DNA of 64,000 bases. Origin: Bowmanella pacifica (GTDB lineage: Bacteria > Pseudomonadota > Gammaproteobacteria > Enterobacterales > Alteromonadaceae). The notes under the pieces are model-generated. The model saw nothing but the letters and a program-made list of their open reading frames with translations. It was not told the DNA's origin and searched no databases. Shown here piece by piece: positions 39,401 through 48,103 of this stretch (the first letter of the stretch is position 1; each line of letters opens with the position of its first letter). Where the stretch lies: contig NZ_BMLS01000001.1 of the NCBI RefSeq assembly GCF_014645355.1, positions 496,001 to 560,000 on the forward strand, given 5' to 3'. The position numbers and the translations under genes were made by a program.

Positions 39401-40195
39401 CTGCTTTCACAGGCCTTGGCTGAACTGGAAGCCAAGCACCAACAAATAAAAAGCCCGGAAGCTATTCAGGCCAGACTCACTGCAATTCAAGCCTTAGGAG
39501 GTGGCATCAATATGGCTGACACCTTATTAGGTGGTGACATCCCCTATAAGGACATTGTCAATGATTCCCTTACAGAGATGGCCGAGGAGAGCATCAGTCT
39601 GATTGCTTCTAACAGCGTGGCACAGGCCAGTAGCACTGGCGCCATTATTGCGGCCAACGCTGGTCTCTTAGCAAGCAGCACCAACCTTATTATTTCTCAG
39701 AGCGCCAATGAAGCACTTAAAGTCGCAGCGCAAGGCAGTCTCGAGTTCCTTGAGGAAGTGGGCGAGGAGGTGGTTGAAAAAGCCGTGAAAAAAGGCGTGA
39801 AAACCTTGGTCAAAAAAGGCGCCAGTAAAGTCCTGTCAAAAATATTTATCCATGCCACTAGAGAATCGATAAAAGGCGGAGCGTCCTTGTTATCAACCCA
39901 CGCAGGGGCATTGTCCGGCGCCATGAATGGCATAGGCTTTGGTTTGTCCGTTGGCATATCCCGGGCCATCATCATTGCCGAATTGGCCGATGGTGAAGCT
40001 TTTGCCAACCAACTGACCGAAAACGCCAGTAGCCGCAACTTGAATCTGGTGGCTGATAAAATGGAAGGTTACCAGGCCACGGCCAACGAAAATACCGCCG
40101 TACAAATCGACAACACACTTTTTAAACTTGGCTTTGCAGCCATGATGAGCGGCCAGCCACCAGCCGAACTTTCCAGCGGTTACAACATTATATGA
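33479..40195 (+). CDS. Filamentous-haemagglutinin-like exoprotein (TpsA) with MBG repeats
   Basis: A 2238-residue secreted adhesin-like protein of a two-partner system. An extended signal region (1-46, cleavage near AISLANP) precedes the TPS domain (about 47-300), with NGRVYVVNPNGVLVGEGA around 120-135, the hallmark NPNGV. A right-handed helix-type region continues to about 650. From 710 to 1560 about ten MBG-type modules follow with the signature TAxDxxRxYGDxNPxF. A Thr/Asp/Pro-rich stretch (1630-1760) leads to a helical C-terminus: charged coiled coil at 1900-1990 and an Ala/Ser/Gly-rich hydrophobic segment at 2020-2190. The role is likely in adhesion or biofilm. The last codon overlaps the transporter gene by four bases. 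Confidence 0.92.
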   Translation: MYQFPQNPVSSSVQPANPVRRSLLAKAVQLALSSTLLVPAISLANPEGANVLHGDIQIEVDGNKMRIDQLSQLGIVNWDSFSIGESEQLDIQQLGLDSALLNRVTGADPSELLGRLSANGRVYVVNPNGVLVGEGAHINTAEFIASTLDIADADFLSAGVNTFSGDSNAPVINLGSITADSGDVILIAQVVENAGHIKAAQGTGALAAGNKVLYRPEAEQKIFIESGLAQTHHSGVTNQGWIEAAEAELKAAGGSVYELAINQSGIIRATGVTEQQGRVILTADAGSILHSGEISAHRHDGHGGEVYIGGGYQGKDSNLANASTVQVTETASIDVAAQSSQGNGGTAIVWADQQTDFFGQIFGQGGATQGDGAFAEVSGKHTLNYWGQAFLNATNGRVGTLLLDPDKAVISTATDDQSNGIFNNLVLETNLGNANVIVNSSGWGDGMNSFGDIEVNAPVSWSSANTLTLQANGAILINADITASAGNLDFQAGFHDMMPGNAITLNAANSISAQTLSLGQNADAVLPGMNPLPPNSRQLRAIDLAGRLSLATLDIKVENLGIDRVDITHSQNAIQTLTSSVTTGDITNGLTLINGNHPLLVSGQFNTGYNADLTIHTGGDLTLNSGTLLSSTNNGNIILASSSGSFTNQAGATALQPGSSGRFLVYSDDPANMTPGGLIAKPVYDKHINTDTPNSISASGNRFLYSLAPVLTLTADDLTRGQGSANPALTFSLSGLVGGDLISDAFSGAPALTTSADASSPIGSYSININQGSLVLSDYNYGLNLVDGLLNVTGDKILFITADDINRFFGDPNPDFTATYSGFQGTDNASLLDGFSINFSTAATSQSDVGTYDIIPSGAATVSDYSITYQNGTLTINPRLLTIRADNYQIDFLDDAPTYTASFNGLANFHTPAHFGGLVFTPPSITGAGSYQIGVHGVTDPNYSINFLPGTLTVNPRTIQAHIANASKVYGQTNPAFSISFSNLAGHHHSIIDTSGLTFSTAASRYSDIGKYRIYAHGISDSNFIINYQTGNLQVLPASLVIQGDWINRTYGDPNPALTYSVNGLLGTDTLSDAVTNFSISTLADIYSDVGAYGINLEGQSTGNYQVQFIDGRLNIQHAILNQVLIADANRVFGDSNPVFSMQVDGLKNGDTLADLNFELFSNANPGSSVGTYTIHARFINDGNYVVSPLAVNPGTLTIQPRPLTITANDISREYGLANPEFSASFDGLAPFHSAADIQGLTFWTPANISSHVMDYGLNLNVGFNPNYAITLQSGTLSVTPAPIYFETFNTQTYYGDNPNAVAVANYKSGLRNGDSYASLGIQVDAGGAINAGVHPVNISLSNANYRVAAHNGTIEILPRPITLSIMGRSRMYGDAFSQPLLVTTGGYGLVDPQDEVFAFTNLPSIDADVDTYLVGAELINPNYSLLHVDQGIVTVTPRIIAIKPVNAGHTYGDVFSGTDYLVTGAFGLAPFHQIDDIVADSHYIQFTRGVHHGFTYAYERIGEGEGADFLQSLLDASPTFGQQITPGGYQVKALFTDTALRNYHIISAPGALSVVPRPVTVNVQDAEGIRNQFINAVLASVDNLAPQDVGLSAFSLFPDLRFELLPFDAEPKTQKAIEVVDVPLAPALTDEEFLARYQPAQSQPTDTQQDSGLPQNGPVTVDTPDTDSTVIPIEIKVDDPEGSVITITPLDEISVSTTQIVTIYDGNTTTHDREAQQDSRLTTETLTIRPIFMANDNYVVTAVNLGTMTIHPDPKEVAAAKEEQRLEALHNLLYDPSYTSGDLTIHTNMALGFTRETIPVAIDALDWIINMQREQGSNMLWELIKSKMPIRDQNRGYRHTLELFIADLHINPDTQAFMTQIMKDYAHAMMRGDIQASTPAQQLYKAKLESYMGAAKEGFARKIEKNIEAYKNRNSPASRELFERNQLLKDNRAQLDTTLSQLQSTLEDLEALKDSDGNILDAAAQSLLQARADLLSQALAELEAKHQQIKSPEAIQARLTAIQALGGGINMADTLLGGDIPYKDIVNDSLTEMAEESISLIASNSVAQASSTGAIIAANAGLLASSTNLIISQSANEALKVAAQGSLEFLEEVGEEVVEKAVKKGVKTLVKKGASKVLSKIFIHATRESIKGGASLLSTHAGALSGAMNGIGFGLSVGISRAIIIAELADGEAFANQLTENASSRNLNLVADKMEGYQATANENTAVQIDNTLFKLGFAAMMSGQPPAELSSGYNII
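35609..38150 (+). repeat. Tandem MBG-type protein repeats within TpsA
   Basis: About ten modules of roughly 80 residues begin near 35609, 35871, 36117, 36352, 36597, 36846, 37088, 37329, 37562 and 37798. Each opens with a strand plus a YGD-NP-F type motif and ends with a GTLTVxPR-like strand. They are diverged at the DNA level, so this is an old repeat array rather than a recent expansion. MBG modules are known from marine Alteromonadales and Bacteroidetes surface proteins. Confidence 0.85.
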
Positions 40196-41898
40196 TGCCC
40201 ATGAAAACAAAAAACATGCTCCTCAGCTTAGCGCTGGTGAGCCAGTTTAGTGCCGCTGAGCCAACAGAACAGCAAGACGCAAGCCTGACAATTCCTCATC
40301 TTGGTGCGCAGCCGGGGGAAAAGGTGCTGGTGGAACGTTTTAATCAATTGGATTTGGTGGGGAGTGACGATTTGCCTTACCCAACCGATCTGAGCGAGCC
40401 GCTGCATTTGAGCCAGGTACCAGAGGTTTTTACCCGCCCTGATTTTGAGTTGCTGTTGCTCGACTATATAGCACAACCTATTTCCCAGCCGTCGCTTAAC
40501 CGCCTCACCAGGTCTATCCGCCTGTACCTGGCCGGTGAAGGTGCCCCCTATTCCCTTGTCTATCTGCCGGAGCAAGATATTACTGACGGCAGGGTTAGGG
40601 TGGTCGTTAAACCCACTCGTATCAATGCTATTGAAGTTCAGGGCAACCAATATTTTGATAGCCAGTCTTACCTCAAGGATCTGCCACTAAAGGCGGGAGA
40701 TATTCTTGACACTCAGGATTTGCAACCCGCTATTGAATCCTTAAATAGCAGTGACTACCGCAATGTCAGCATCAAACTCAGGCGGGGGACAGAGCCCGGC
40801 ACCACAGACCTGATACTACTGACTCAAGAACAAAAACCCTGGCAAGTATTCGTTGGTTACAACGACTCTGGCAGCCTGGCGACGGATGAAGACAGGCTGA
40901 CCACAGGTTTTAGCTTGGGTCATCTTTTTAGCACGGATCACCAATTTTCCATGCAATGGTCAAGTGATCCCCAAGCACAGTATTCACGTTCCTTGTCGTT
41001 CAACTATCAATTACCACTCGATGCAACACGTAACTTAAGCTTTATCGGTAGTTACAGTGAGTCCGAGGCCCAAGTGCCTGAGCCGATGGAAATGCAAGGC
41101 AAAAGCTGGCAAGTGGGGGCCCGTATGGACTGGTCACTACCAAACGTCGGACAATTTCAGCAAAACCTAGAAATGGCATTGGACTTTAAGGCCAGTGATA
41201 ACAACCTGGATTTTATTCTGCCACCTTTTACCATTGCTGTGACTGACAACCTGACCGAAATTCTGCAGTTTGGCTTAACTTACGGATTAGTGTTGCCCGA
41301 TTCATACGGCTACACGCAGGGCAGTATTAATCTGATCCTGTCTCCCGGCGGTCTAACCCATCACAATCAGGATGATGACTTTGCCGCTACCCGGGCCGGC
41401 GCCGAATCAGACTATCTTTACGCACGTCTGGACATATTGCGTGCCATATCACTGAATGCCATAGTTGATGGCCTAAGTTGGCAGTTAAAGGGGGCTTACC
41501 AACAAGCTTCAGGTAACCTGCTGGGAAGTGAGCGTTTTTCTGCGGGAGGACAGGGAACAGTAAGAGGCTATGAGCAAGGCGAAGTCATTGGTGACGAAGG
41601 CCTGCTACTTAGCCAGGAGCTTAAGCTTCCTCCCTTTTCTGTTGCCCAATGGCTTGGTTATGGCCAGCAGGATCAACTGGGATTTTACTTATTTCAGGAC
41701 TTTGCCCGCACCTGGAATGTAGAGCCACTACAAGGCGAGCGAGCCTTTAAATTGCATAGCCTGGGGGCTGGTTTACGCTATTACTATGGACGTAATTTGT
41801 CTGCGCACCTGGCCTATGGCTGGCAACAACGCCAAAGCGGCAGCTCAGACAGCGGTGACCGCCAACGGCTTAATCTTAATTTTCGCTTCAGTTATTAG
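40192..41898 (+). CDS. Two-partner secretion outer-membrane transporter (TpsB/FhaC-like)
   Basis: A 568-residue Omp85-superfamily beta-barrel with two POTRA domains that exports the TpsA protein. A signal peptide leads to POTRA1 (about 70-150) and POTRA2 (about 145-215, with IEVQGNQYFDSQSYL and SLNSSDYRNVSI). The barrel follows, including the loop-6 VRGY motif in GGQGTVRGYEQGE near 457. It ends FRFSY. ATGA overlap with the TpsA stop makes translation coupled. The first Met codons (40192, 40195) are followed by Met at 40201 that starts a better signal peptide (MKTKNMLLSLALVSQF), so the true start may be 40201. Confidence 0.95.
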   Translation: MMPMKTKNMLLSLALVSQFSAAEPTEQQDASLTIPHLGAQPGEKVLVERFNQLDLVGSDDLPYPTDLSEPLHLSQVPEVFTRPDFELLLLDYIAQPISQPSLNRLTRSIRLYLAGEGAPYSLVYLPEQDITDGRVRVVVKPTRINAIEVQGNQYFDSQSYLKDLPLKAGDILDTQDLQPAIESLNSSDYRNVSIKLRRGTEPGTTDLILLTQEQKPWQVFVGYNDSGSLATDEDRLTTGFSLGHLFSTDHQFSMQWSSDPQAQYSRSLSFNYQLPLDATRNLSFIGSYSESEAQVPEPMEMQGKSWQVGARMDWSLPNVGQFQQNLEMALDFKASDNNLDFILPPFTIAVTDNLTEILQFGLTYGLVLPDSYGYTQGSINLILSPGGLTHHNQDDDFAATRAGAESDYLYARLDILRAISLNAIVDGLSWQLKGAYQQASGNLLGSERFSAGGQGTVRGYEQGEVIGDEGLLLSQELKLPPFSVAQWLGYGQQDQLGFYLFQDFARTWNVEPLQGERAFKLHSLGAGLRYYYGRNLSAHLAYGWQQRQSGSSDSGDRQRLNLNFRFSY

Positions 41899-41930
41899 CG
41901 ATCATCTGTTTTTCCTGTAGAGATTCCAAC

Positions 41931-41962
41931 AAAAAATCCGGCCCCTAAGAGCCGGATTTTTT
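41931..41962. terminator. Bidirectional terminator between TpsB and the S9 peptidase
   Basis: Arms AAAAAATCCGGC and GCCGGATTTTTT flank CCCTAAGA; each strand ends in six T. It sits between convergent genes and can serve both. Confidence 0.85.
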
Positions 41963-42009
41963 ACTTTCAATAACAGCTTAATAATAGATATTAAGCTGAT
42001 ACACAGCCA

Positions 42010-44448
42010 TTACTCTGTGGCGGGATACAAGCTATCCCACCACTGTGGCTGGCCTTTGAGGTGTTTATCAAAATACGCCAGCATTGTTGCCCACCAATGG
42101 AAGGTCTTCTCACGGGCCAGAATATGGTGGTTGTCGCCTTTGTACTCCACCAGATCCACATCCTTACCTAACAGCTTCAGCGCGGTATACATATTCTGAC
42201 TCTCGCCTGGCGGCACGTTGGTATCCGCATCACCATGGATAAGTAACATAGGATTGCTGACCTTATCAGCATGGAATACCGGGCTATGCTGGCTGTACAG
42301 ATCGGTATTATTCCAGGGGAAACTGCCACGCGACGCCACACCCGAATACATGGCGCCCCACCAGCCCTGCCCCCAGTAGCTGGTCAGGTTAGAGATGCCG
42401 GCATGAGAAATAGACGCGGCAAACATATCCGTCTGGGTGGCCAGATACATGGTCATAAAGCCGCCATATGAAGCACCAAGGTGGCCGACTTTATCGGCAT
42501 CTACAAAGGGATGCGCGGCCAAAAAGGCCTTAGTACCGTCAATGATGTCTTTAGCGGTATAGTCACCCCAGGCGTTAACATGCTTGGCAGAAAAGTCCTG
42601 ACCAAAGCCATATGTGCCGGTAGGCTGCAACACATACACTACATAACCATTGGCTGCCCAGTGGTTAAAGGGGTAGCGGCCGGTAAAGGCGCGGCTGACC
42701 GGCGCGGTGCCACCGTAGTAATACACCAGGGCTGGATACTTAGCGGCTTTATCCAGATCGTGCGGCAGGTATACCCGCCCCTCGATAGTCACACCCTCGG
42801 CATTAACAAAGTTAAATTCCTCAAGTTGGGGAATACGGGTATCGGCGTAGCTGCCCATTGAATCCCACAGCTTTTCGGCTTTGCGTCCAACCCGCTGCTT
42901 AAACATGGCCTGTGGGCTGGATGCTGTTGTACCGGCATATAGAAGTTCGGCTTTATCATCTGGCGTTGCTGCCCAATAGCGCACCACATCCAACTGTTCA
43001 GACAGCTCCTGATACTTGCCTTTACTCACATCGAACAGGAACAGCGGCGAGCGGTCAGCCTTAGATACCGATAACAGCAGGTCATCGTTATCCTGTACTT
43101 GCATGCTACTGATGGCTGGATCAAAGTCTTTGGATAAGGCTTTAATCTGCTCACCCTGATAATCCATATGATACAGCTGGCCGTCGTAGTCATTGGCAAC
43201 CAAGCCAGCACTGAGGTTAAGTCCAACACCACCGGCAAAGTTTGGCCCACCAATCACATACAGACCATTTTTGGCATATTTTGCATCGTTAAAGGCCAGA
43301 TAGTCGCCAATCTTGCGCTCTGTGCCACTGGTCAGCTCCAGTTCAAACAATGCGGTTTTACCGTGCGGCGGCTGACTGTAATCCACTACCGAACGGGAAA
43401 ACAGCAAGGTTCCGCGTTTTACGTCGCTATCCAGCAGATGGCTACTGGCGCTGTCTTTGGTGAGCTGACGAATCATACCGCTGGCAATATCCAGCACGTA
43501 TAGCTGACTGTTGTCACGCCAACCGCTCCAGCGATCTTCCAGCGCCTGGAAATGCTTAACCAGCTTACCGTCGTCTTTACCTTCTTTATTCCAGCTAAAC
43601 ACCACCTGACTATTACCCACAAAAGTAAAGCCGCTGGCGTCTTTTAGTTCTGCGGTTAGGGTTGTTTTTTGCTGATTCTTCAGATTCAGTAATTGCAGCT
43701 TATTGTCTTTGCTAAATAACAAGTGCTGGTTATCGGGACTAAATACCGCACCGGAAGGGCGGCCGTCCCAGCGCTGCACAACCTGCATACCATCCAGCTT
43801 TACCAATTCGGTGCGGCTATCGGGGCTGTCGCCCTTGTCATCATTAAAGCTTTTGTAACTGACCAGTGCATAATCACCGTTATCAGACAGGCTCAAACCA
43901 GAGACCACTTCCGCATCGAAAAGCTGCTTGGCCGACAAACGCTTATTCCCTTGGGTTTGGCTGACTTGATCGCTGTCGGTTTTACCGACAAAGTCGAATG
44001 CCAAGGCTTCATCCGTCTTGCTGCCTGAAGCCAGCACAAACAAACTGTGCTCCCCGGTGGTCATCGTCAGCGTAAAGCCCTTATCCCCTTTTGCCAGCTT
44101 TTCACCGTTAAGATACAGGCTGGGTTTCTCAAGCCCCGTTACCACCAGTTCCCCTTGGGTATAGCGATCAACGCTTAACTGCGTTTTGTATAATGACAAG
44201 GCTTTCTCGTCGGGGGTGAATTGGCTTAATGACTGCCAATTGTAGGCCTTACCGAACAGCTTAACCTTGCTCGCCTTATCATTGGCCAGACGGGTTTGCA
44301 GATTATGATAAATGGCGTCCTGATGCGGGCCATCCTGCAGCAGACCTGCATCAACCGGCCCCAGAGCCTGAATATTGTCGTTATGTAAAGGTGCAGCCAC
44401 CAGCGGAGCAGAAAACGCCACCAACAGTGCCAGAATAGTTTTTTTCAT
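42010..44448 (-). CDS. Secreted S9-family prolyl oligopeptidase-like serine peptidase
   Basis: An 812-residue exported peptidase with a signal peptide (cleavage near VAAPLH). The first two thirds form a WD40/beta-propeller-like part; the C-terminal alpha/beta-hydrolase contains the nucleophile Ser660 in LGASYGGF, Asp742 in HGDADTNVP and His774 in KGDNHHI, a complete DPP IV-type triad. It probably removes dipeptides or cuts oligopeptides in the periplasm. The start at 44448 is chosen over 44466 because AAGGA is six bases upstream and the product begins MKKTILALL. The gene stands alone and is preceded by a 463-base gap. Confidence 0.93.
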   Translation of the reverse strand: MKKTILALLVAFSAPLVAAPLHNDNIQALGPVDAGLLQDGPHQDAIYHNLQTRLANDKASKVKLFGKAYNWQSLSQFTPDEKALSLYKTQLSVDRYTQGELVVTGLEKPSLYLNGEKLAKGDKGFTLTMTTGEHSLFVLASGSKTDEALAFDFVGKTDSDQVSQTQGNKRLSAKQLFDAEVVSGLSLSDNGDYALVSYKSFNDDKGDSPDSRTELVKLDGMQVVQRWDGRPSGAVFSPDNQHLLFSKDNKLQLLNLKNQQKTTLTAELKDASGFTFVGNSQVVFSWNKEGKDDGKLVKHFQALEDRWSGWRDNSQLYVLDIASGMIRQLTKDSASSHLLDSDVKRGTLLFSRSVVDYSQPPHGKTALFELELTSGTERKIGDYLAFNDAKYAKNGLYVIGGPNFAGGVGLNLSAGLVANDYDGQLYHMDYQGEQIKALSKDFDPAISSMQVQDNDDLLLSVSKADRSPLFLFDVSKGKYQELSEQLDVVRYWAATPDDKAELLYAGTTASSPQAMFKQRVGRKAEKLWDSMGSYADTRIPQLEEFNFVNAEGVTIEGRVYLPHDLDKAAKYPALVYYYGGTAPVSRAFTGRYPFNHWAANGYVVYVLQPTGTYGFGQDFSAKHVNAWGDYTAKDIIDGTKAFLAAHPFVDADKVGHLGASYGGFMTMYLATQTDMFAASISHAGISNLTSYWGQGWWGAMYSGVASRGSFPWNNTDLYSQHSPVFHADKVSNPMLLIHGDADTNVPPGESQNMYTALKLLGKDVDLVEYKGDNHHILAREKTFHWWATMLAYFDKHLKGQPQWWDSLYPATE

Positions 44449-44911
44449 TGTTGTCCTTGATAGCAAATCACTATTGCAACCAAGAGCATATCAAAGGGGA
44501 TAAAGTGGGGCTAACTCAATGCGCCGGGCACGACAATTCGCTAGAGAAACAACCCAGAATACTGGATAACGGGAATCGCTAATTCTCCCAGAAAGGATGC
44601 AGCCTATTGCGGCTTGTGTGCCGCAGGCAAAGACTGCCCCACCGGACGACATTGTGTCAGGGCAAAAATACGTGCATAAAATGCGAATATCTGTTGCATA
44701 AAACCTCTCAGACCACAGTATTGATAGCCTAATATTTTACGCCTCTGGAAATTTTTTGTTGTTTTATTACAGTTATTTGTTTTTTATCTTTTTGATCGCT
44801 GATAACAAATTTCAAACAAGTGACAAATAAACCATGAAATACAACAAATTAATGTGCAACCAGATAGAAAGGGGGGAACCGCCTCCCATTCAGAATGAAA
44901 ATAAGTGAAAT
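44449..44911. other. 463-base intergenic region upstream of the S9 peptidase
   Basis: No coding frame of quality is seen. The part near the peptidase is GC-balanced; 44735-44870 is AT-rich with runs of T and A. It should hold the peptidase promoter. No terminator-like hairpin was found for the PepSY gene, which ends at 44912. Confidence 0.4.
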
Positions 44912-45964
44912 TTAATTACCGTTTTTGCGGCGACGACATAACAAGTAATACCACAATCCCGTGACAAACAACGGCAATGGTATTAAACCAGCTACAAGCA
45001 ACACCAATCGATAGCTCTCGCCACCCACAGCCGCCATATGCAACGGATACATCAAATTATAAAAACGTTGGCCAGTACCGAAGTCATCGGCTAGTTGAGC
45101 GGCAATAACCCGTTGCCCGTCCGCCTCAAGCATTAAGCGAGAACGACCGTTAGGGTGCCATTCGTTTATTGACTTGGCTCGCAGGGAAATTGCGTCTGAT
45201 TCGTCACTGCGCAGACTCAGCAGGCGAAACTCCATCTGTGGCCAATAATCAACAGCGCTGTTTAATGCAGCCTGCCAATCTGTTACCGCCAGTGGCTGAG
45301 GGGTAACGGTAACGGATTGAGCCACAGTCGGCGGATCATTCAATAGCCAGCTAAGTAGCGGACGAACCTGAGCGGAGAAGATCAGCGCCAGAGCAGTAAG
45401 CAAGGCCAGTAGTTGCAAGGGAGAAGATAAACTAGCAATACTGGTATGCCATTGGCGCAGTGTACGTAAGTCGGCTTTAGGACTGGGCAGACGCCACAAT
45501 TGACGGCGAAAATGTCGCGGCCACCACTGTACAAGCCCAGCGACAAACATAACCAATACGCCCAAGCCCAGATAACCCATGACCAGCCTGCCGTCTTTAC
45601 CGGTCAGCAGATGTAAGTGGAAATCGTATAGCCAACCGATAAGGTCACTGTGGGCCGCTCTTATCAGCCTGAGATTAGCCTGATGATCATAATAATGGCG
45701 ATCATCACTATGGGTAACCGCTTCCAGCCAGGGAGCCTCAGCCTCCGGTAATTTAATGTAGCGAAAGCGAGGGTCGGCTTGCAGTTGATTGACCAGCGGC
45801 CCCCAGATACTAATATCCGTCACCAATTCAATCTCCCTTAACTCTGGGTATTGAATGCGTAACAAGGGATTTTTATACAGCAGCAAAGCACCGCTAAGGC
45901 TAACCAGCAGAAGATAAATGCCAAGCCATAGCCCTAACCAGCGGTGCAGTTGCCGCGCGCTCAT
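44912..45964 (-). CDS. PepSY-domain membrane protein
   Basis: A 350-residue inner-membrane protein with four hydrophobic helices: residues 8-32 (HRWLGLWLGIYLLLVSLSG), 130-150 after a His-rich HLHLLTG segment, 180-200 and 320-345. A PepSY-type periplasmic region lies between helices 1 and 2. Relatives are often encoded next to siderophore receptors and several are proposed ferric-siderophore reductases, with His pairs near helices as possible haem ligands. It starts 64 bases after the TonB receptor in the same direction. Confidence 0.9.
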   Translation of the reverse strand: MSARQLHRWLGLWLGIYLLLVSLSGALLLYKNPLLRIQYPELREIELVTDISIWGPLVNQLQADPRFRYIKLPEAEAPWLEAVTHSDDRHYYDHQANLRLIRAAHSDLIGWLYDFHLHLLTGKDGRLVMGYLGLGVLVMFVAGLVQWWPRHFRRQLWRLPSPKADLRTLRQWHTSIASLSSPLQLLALLTALALIFSAQVRPLLSWLLNDPPTVAQSVTVTPQPLAVTDWQAALNSAVDYWPQMEFRLLSLRSDESDAISLRAKSINEWHPNGRSRLMLEADGQRVIAAQLADDFGTGQRFYNLMYPLHMAAVGGESYRLVLLVAGLIPLPLFVTGLWYYLLCRRRKNGN

Positions 45965-46028
45965 CTAGTATTATCCAGCCAGGAAAACTCCGGCCCCTTA
46001 ACCAGGTATCCCACCACCATCACAGCCA

Positions 46029-48089
46029 TTAAAATGCGTGCTGCCAGGTCAGACTAAGCGTTCTGCCCATACCGGCAAAATGGCTGCTGGCGGCCGGATT
46101 GGTTTGCGAGTGATACGTGATGTACTGTTTGTCAGTCAGGTTATCCAGGCCCAGCGTCAGACTCCCCCACTTGGCATGCTGATAGCGCAGCGAGGCATCT
46201 AGCGTCAGGTACCCGTCAAAATCATTACTGGCATTAAAGTCCATATCAAACAAACGGTTCATCTGAATACGGCTACTCAGAGCGCTTGTCCAGCTTTGCT
46301 GCCAGTACAGATTTAAGCGCTCGGGTGCCACATTCACACCACCAAGATCCGACTCCACCACACCGTCACCATCGCTGTCATACTGACCTTGAGTGCGGGC
46401 ATAACTGGCGCCAATCAGGCTGTTGCTATTCAGGTAAACCTGCGCTTGCAGTTCAAAGCCGGAGATGTCGGTTTTTTCCCGCTTAACGGAGAAAATACCA
46501 TCGGCATCCGGCTGCAAACGTGAACCTAAATCTGAGTCAGACTGAAAATAACTGCTTTGTAAATTCAGCCAGTTGTTGCTGTATTCCAGACCAATTTCTC
46601 GGTTGTCGGATACCACAGGCTGTAAACTCAGGAAGGAGGTGACCGACATGCCCGGCTTATTGATACCGCGCAGCACCCTACCCACATCCGGCATGCTGAA
46701 GCCTTCACTGTAGCTGGCGAACAAACGCAGTTCAGGGGTTATCTGATACACCACGCCCAGATTTTGCAACAGCTCATTGAAACTCGGCTCACCACCTTCC
46801 ACAAAGGTGCTGTTGTAGCTGGCTAAGGTGGTAAAATCATCCACCTTAAGCTTGCCGTATTCGTAGCGGGCACCAATATTAAATACCCAGTCATCGATAC
46901 CGTCATAGCGAAGCTGAACAAAAGGTGCCAGGTTATTAAATTTGGCCGCTGGTACCCATTTACGGCCGGTCAGCGCCAGTTCCTGATAGGTTTCATCCGA
47001 CAGCCAGTCAAATCCGGTGACAAGGTCCAGATCCGTACCGGCCAGATTCTGCTTAAACCAAGTCAGACGGCTACCGTATTTCTCAGACTTATTCTGAGAC
47101 TGGTCATACAGATTGTCACCGTAGGTCGGATCCTGGAAGGCGGCAAAACGACCACCGCCATAAAGCGCCGCAAAGTCCTGCACAAACAACTGCCAGGTTA
47201 ACTGCCCGCCAAAAAACGCCTGGTGCTGGTAGTCGAGGGACGCGGTGGTGACTTTATTCTGCGGGGCTTCGCCATCAATTTGCCCTTTAATCGCAGTGGT
47301 TGGCAATCCCAAAACAGGATCACCCGCCACAGACAGATAATCGCCATTTCCCTGAATATCGAAATGGTTCACCATCAACTGCAGGCTTTGTTCTTCGCTC
47401 ATCTGCTGGCGGACTTTAATGAACAAATCCTGGCTTTTGGAATCCTGGGTGTCCCCTTGCGTACCATCAACACCGATAAGTTCGCCATTGCCATCGCGAT
47501 ACATACCTGTGCTGGTTAATGACACCCCGGCCACCAGTTCGGTGGACTCACCGCCGTGGCTAAACAAGTAGCTGGCCTTATAGCTTTGACTGTCGCTGCC
47601 TGTAGGGGTTGAGAATCCCGCACTGAGCTGATGGGGCTTTTCGCCCGCCGATTTAGTCACAATATTAATGATACCGCCACTGGCGCCCATGCCTTGGATG
47701 GCATTGGCACCGCGAATCACTTCGATACGCTCAATCATGGCCGGATCAATGGTTTTACCATCCCGGGAGCCATTGCGCAGAGGGTTTGATTGAGGAACAC
47801 CGTCAATCATATACAGAGGTTCACGACCACGCAGAGTTTCACCGGCGGCGGTCAATTTCTGACGGCTGGGTGAAAAGCCGGGTAACAAGTTACCCAATAT
47901 TTGCGATAAATCCTGGGTATGCGCGAGCTGAGCCTGAATTTCTTCCTGACTAATCAGACTAATGGCCGCTGGCACGGTGCTAACAGGGTAAGCACCACGG
48001 GTTGCCGTTACCGATACACGTTCAATATCATCCGCTGCGTGTACAACTGAGGTGACGGCGAGAAGTGGAACAAGAAATTTGCCAGACAT
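46029..48089 (-). CDS. TonB-dependent receptor, probable siderophore uptake
   Basis: A 686-residue outer-membrane transporter with a short signal peptide (cleavage after VHA). The TonB box and plug follow: IERVSVTATRGAYPVS, ETLRGREPLYMIDGVPQ, the RIEVIRGANAIQGMGASGG region and IINIVTKS near 150. The barrel ends in an aromatic residue (WQHAF). Plug features resemble ferric-hydroxamate/aerobactin-type receptors (IutA-like), but the ligand is not certain. PepSY-domain partner immediately downstream strengthens an iron role. No Shine-Dalgarno is obvious before the ATG. Confidence 0.92.
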   Translation of the reverse strand: MSGKFLVPLLAVTSVVHAADDIERVSVTATRGAYPVSTVPAAISLISQEEIQAQLAHTQDLSQILGNLLPGFSPSRQKLTAAGETLRGREPLYMIDGVPQSNPLRNGSRDGKTIDPAMIERIEVIRGANAIQGMGASGGIINIVTKSAGEKPHQLSAGFSTPTGSDSQSYKASYLFSHGGESTELVAGVSLTSTGMYRDGNGELIGVDGTQGDTQDSKSQDLFIKVRQQMSEEQSLQLMVNHFDIQGNGDYLSVAGDPVLGLPTTAIKGQIDGEAPQNKVTTASLDYQHQAFFGGQLTWQLFVQDFAALYGGGRFAAFQDPTYGDNLYDQSQNKSEKYGSRLTWFKQNLAGTDLDLVTGFDWLSDETYQELALTGRKWVPAAKFNNLAPFVQLRYDGIDDWVFNIGARYEYGKLKVDDFTTLASYNSTFVEGGEPSFNELLQNLGVVYQITPELRLFASYSEGFSMPDVGRVLRGINKPGMSVTSFLSLQPVVSDNREIGLEYSNNWLNLQSSYFQSDSDLGSRLQPDADGIFSVKREKTDISGFELQAQVYLNSNSLIGASYARTQGQYDSDGDGVVESDLGGVNVAPERLNLYWQQSWTSALSSRIQMNRLFDMDFNASNDFDGYLTLDASLRYQHAKWGSLTLGLDNLTDKQYITYHSQTNPAASSHFAGMGRTLSLTWQHAF

Positions 48090-48103
48090 GGAAAGAAACC
48101 ATT

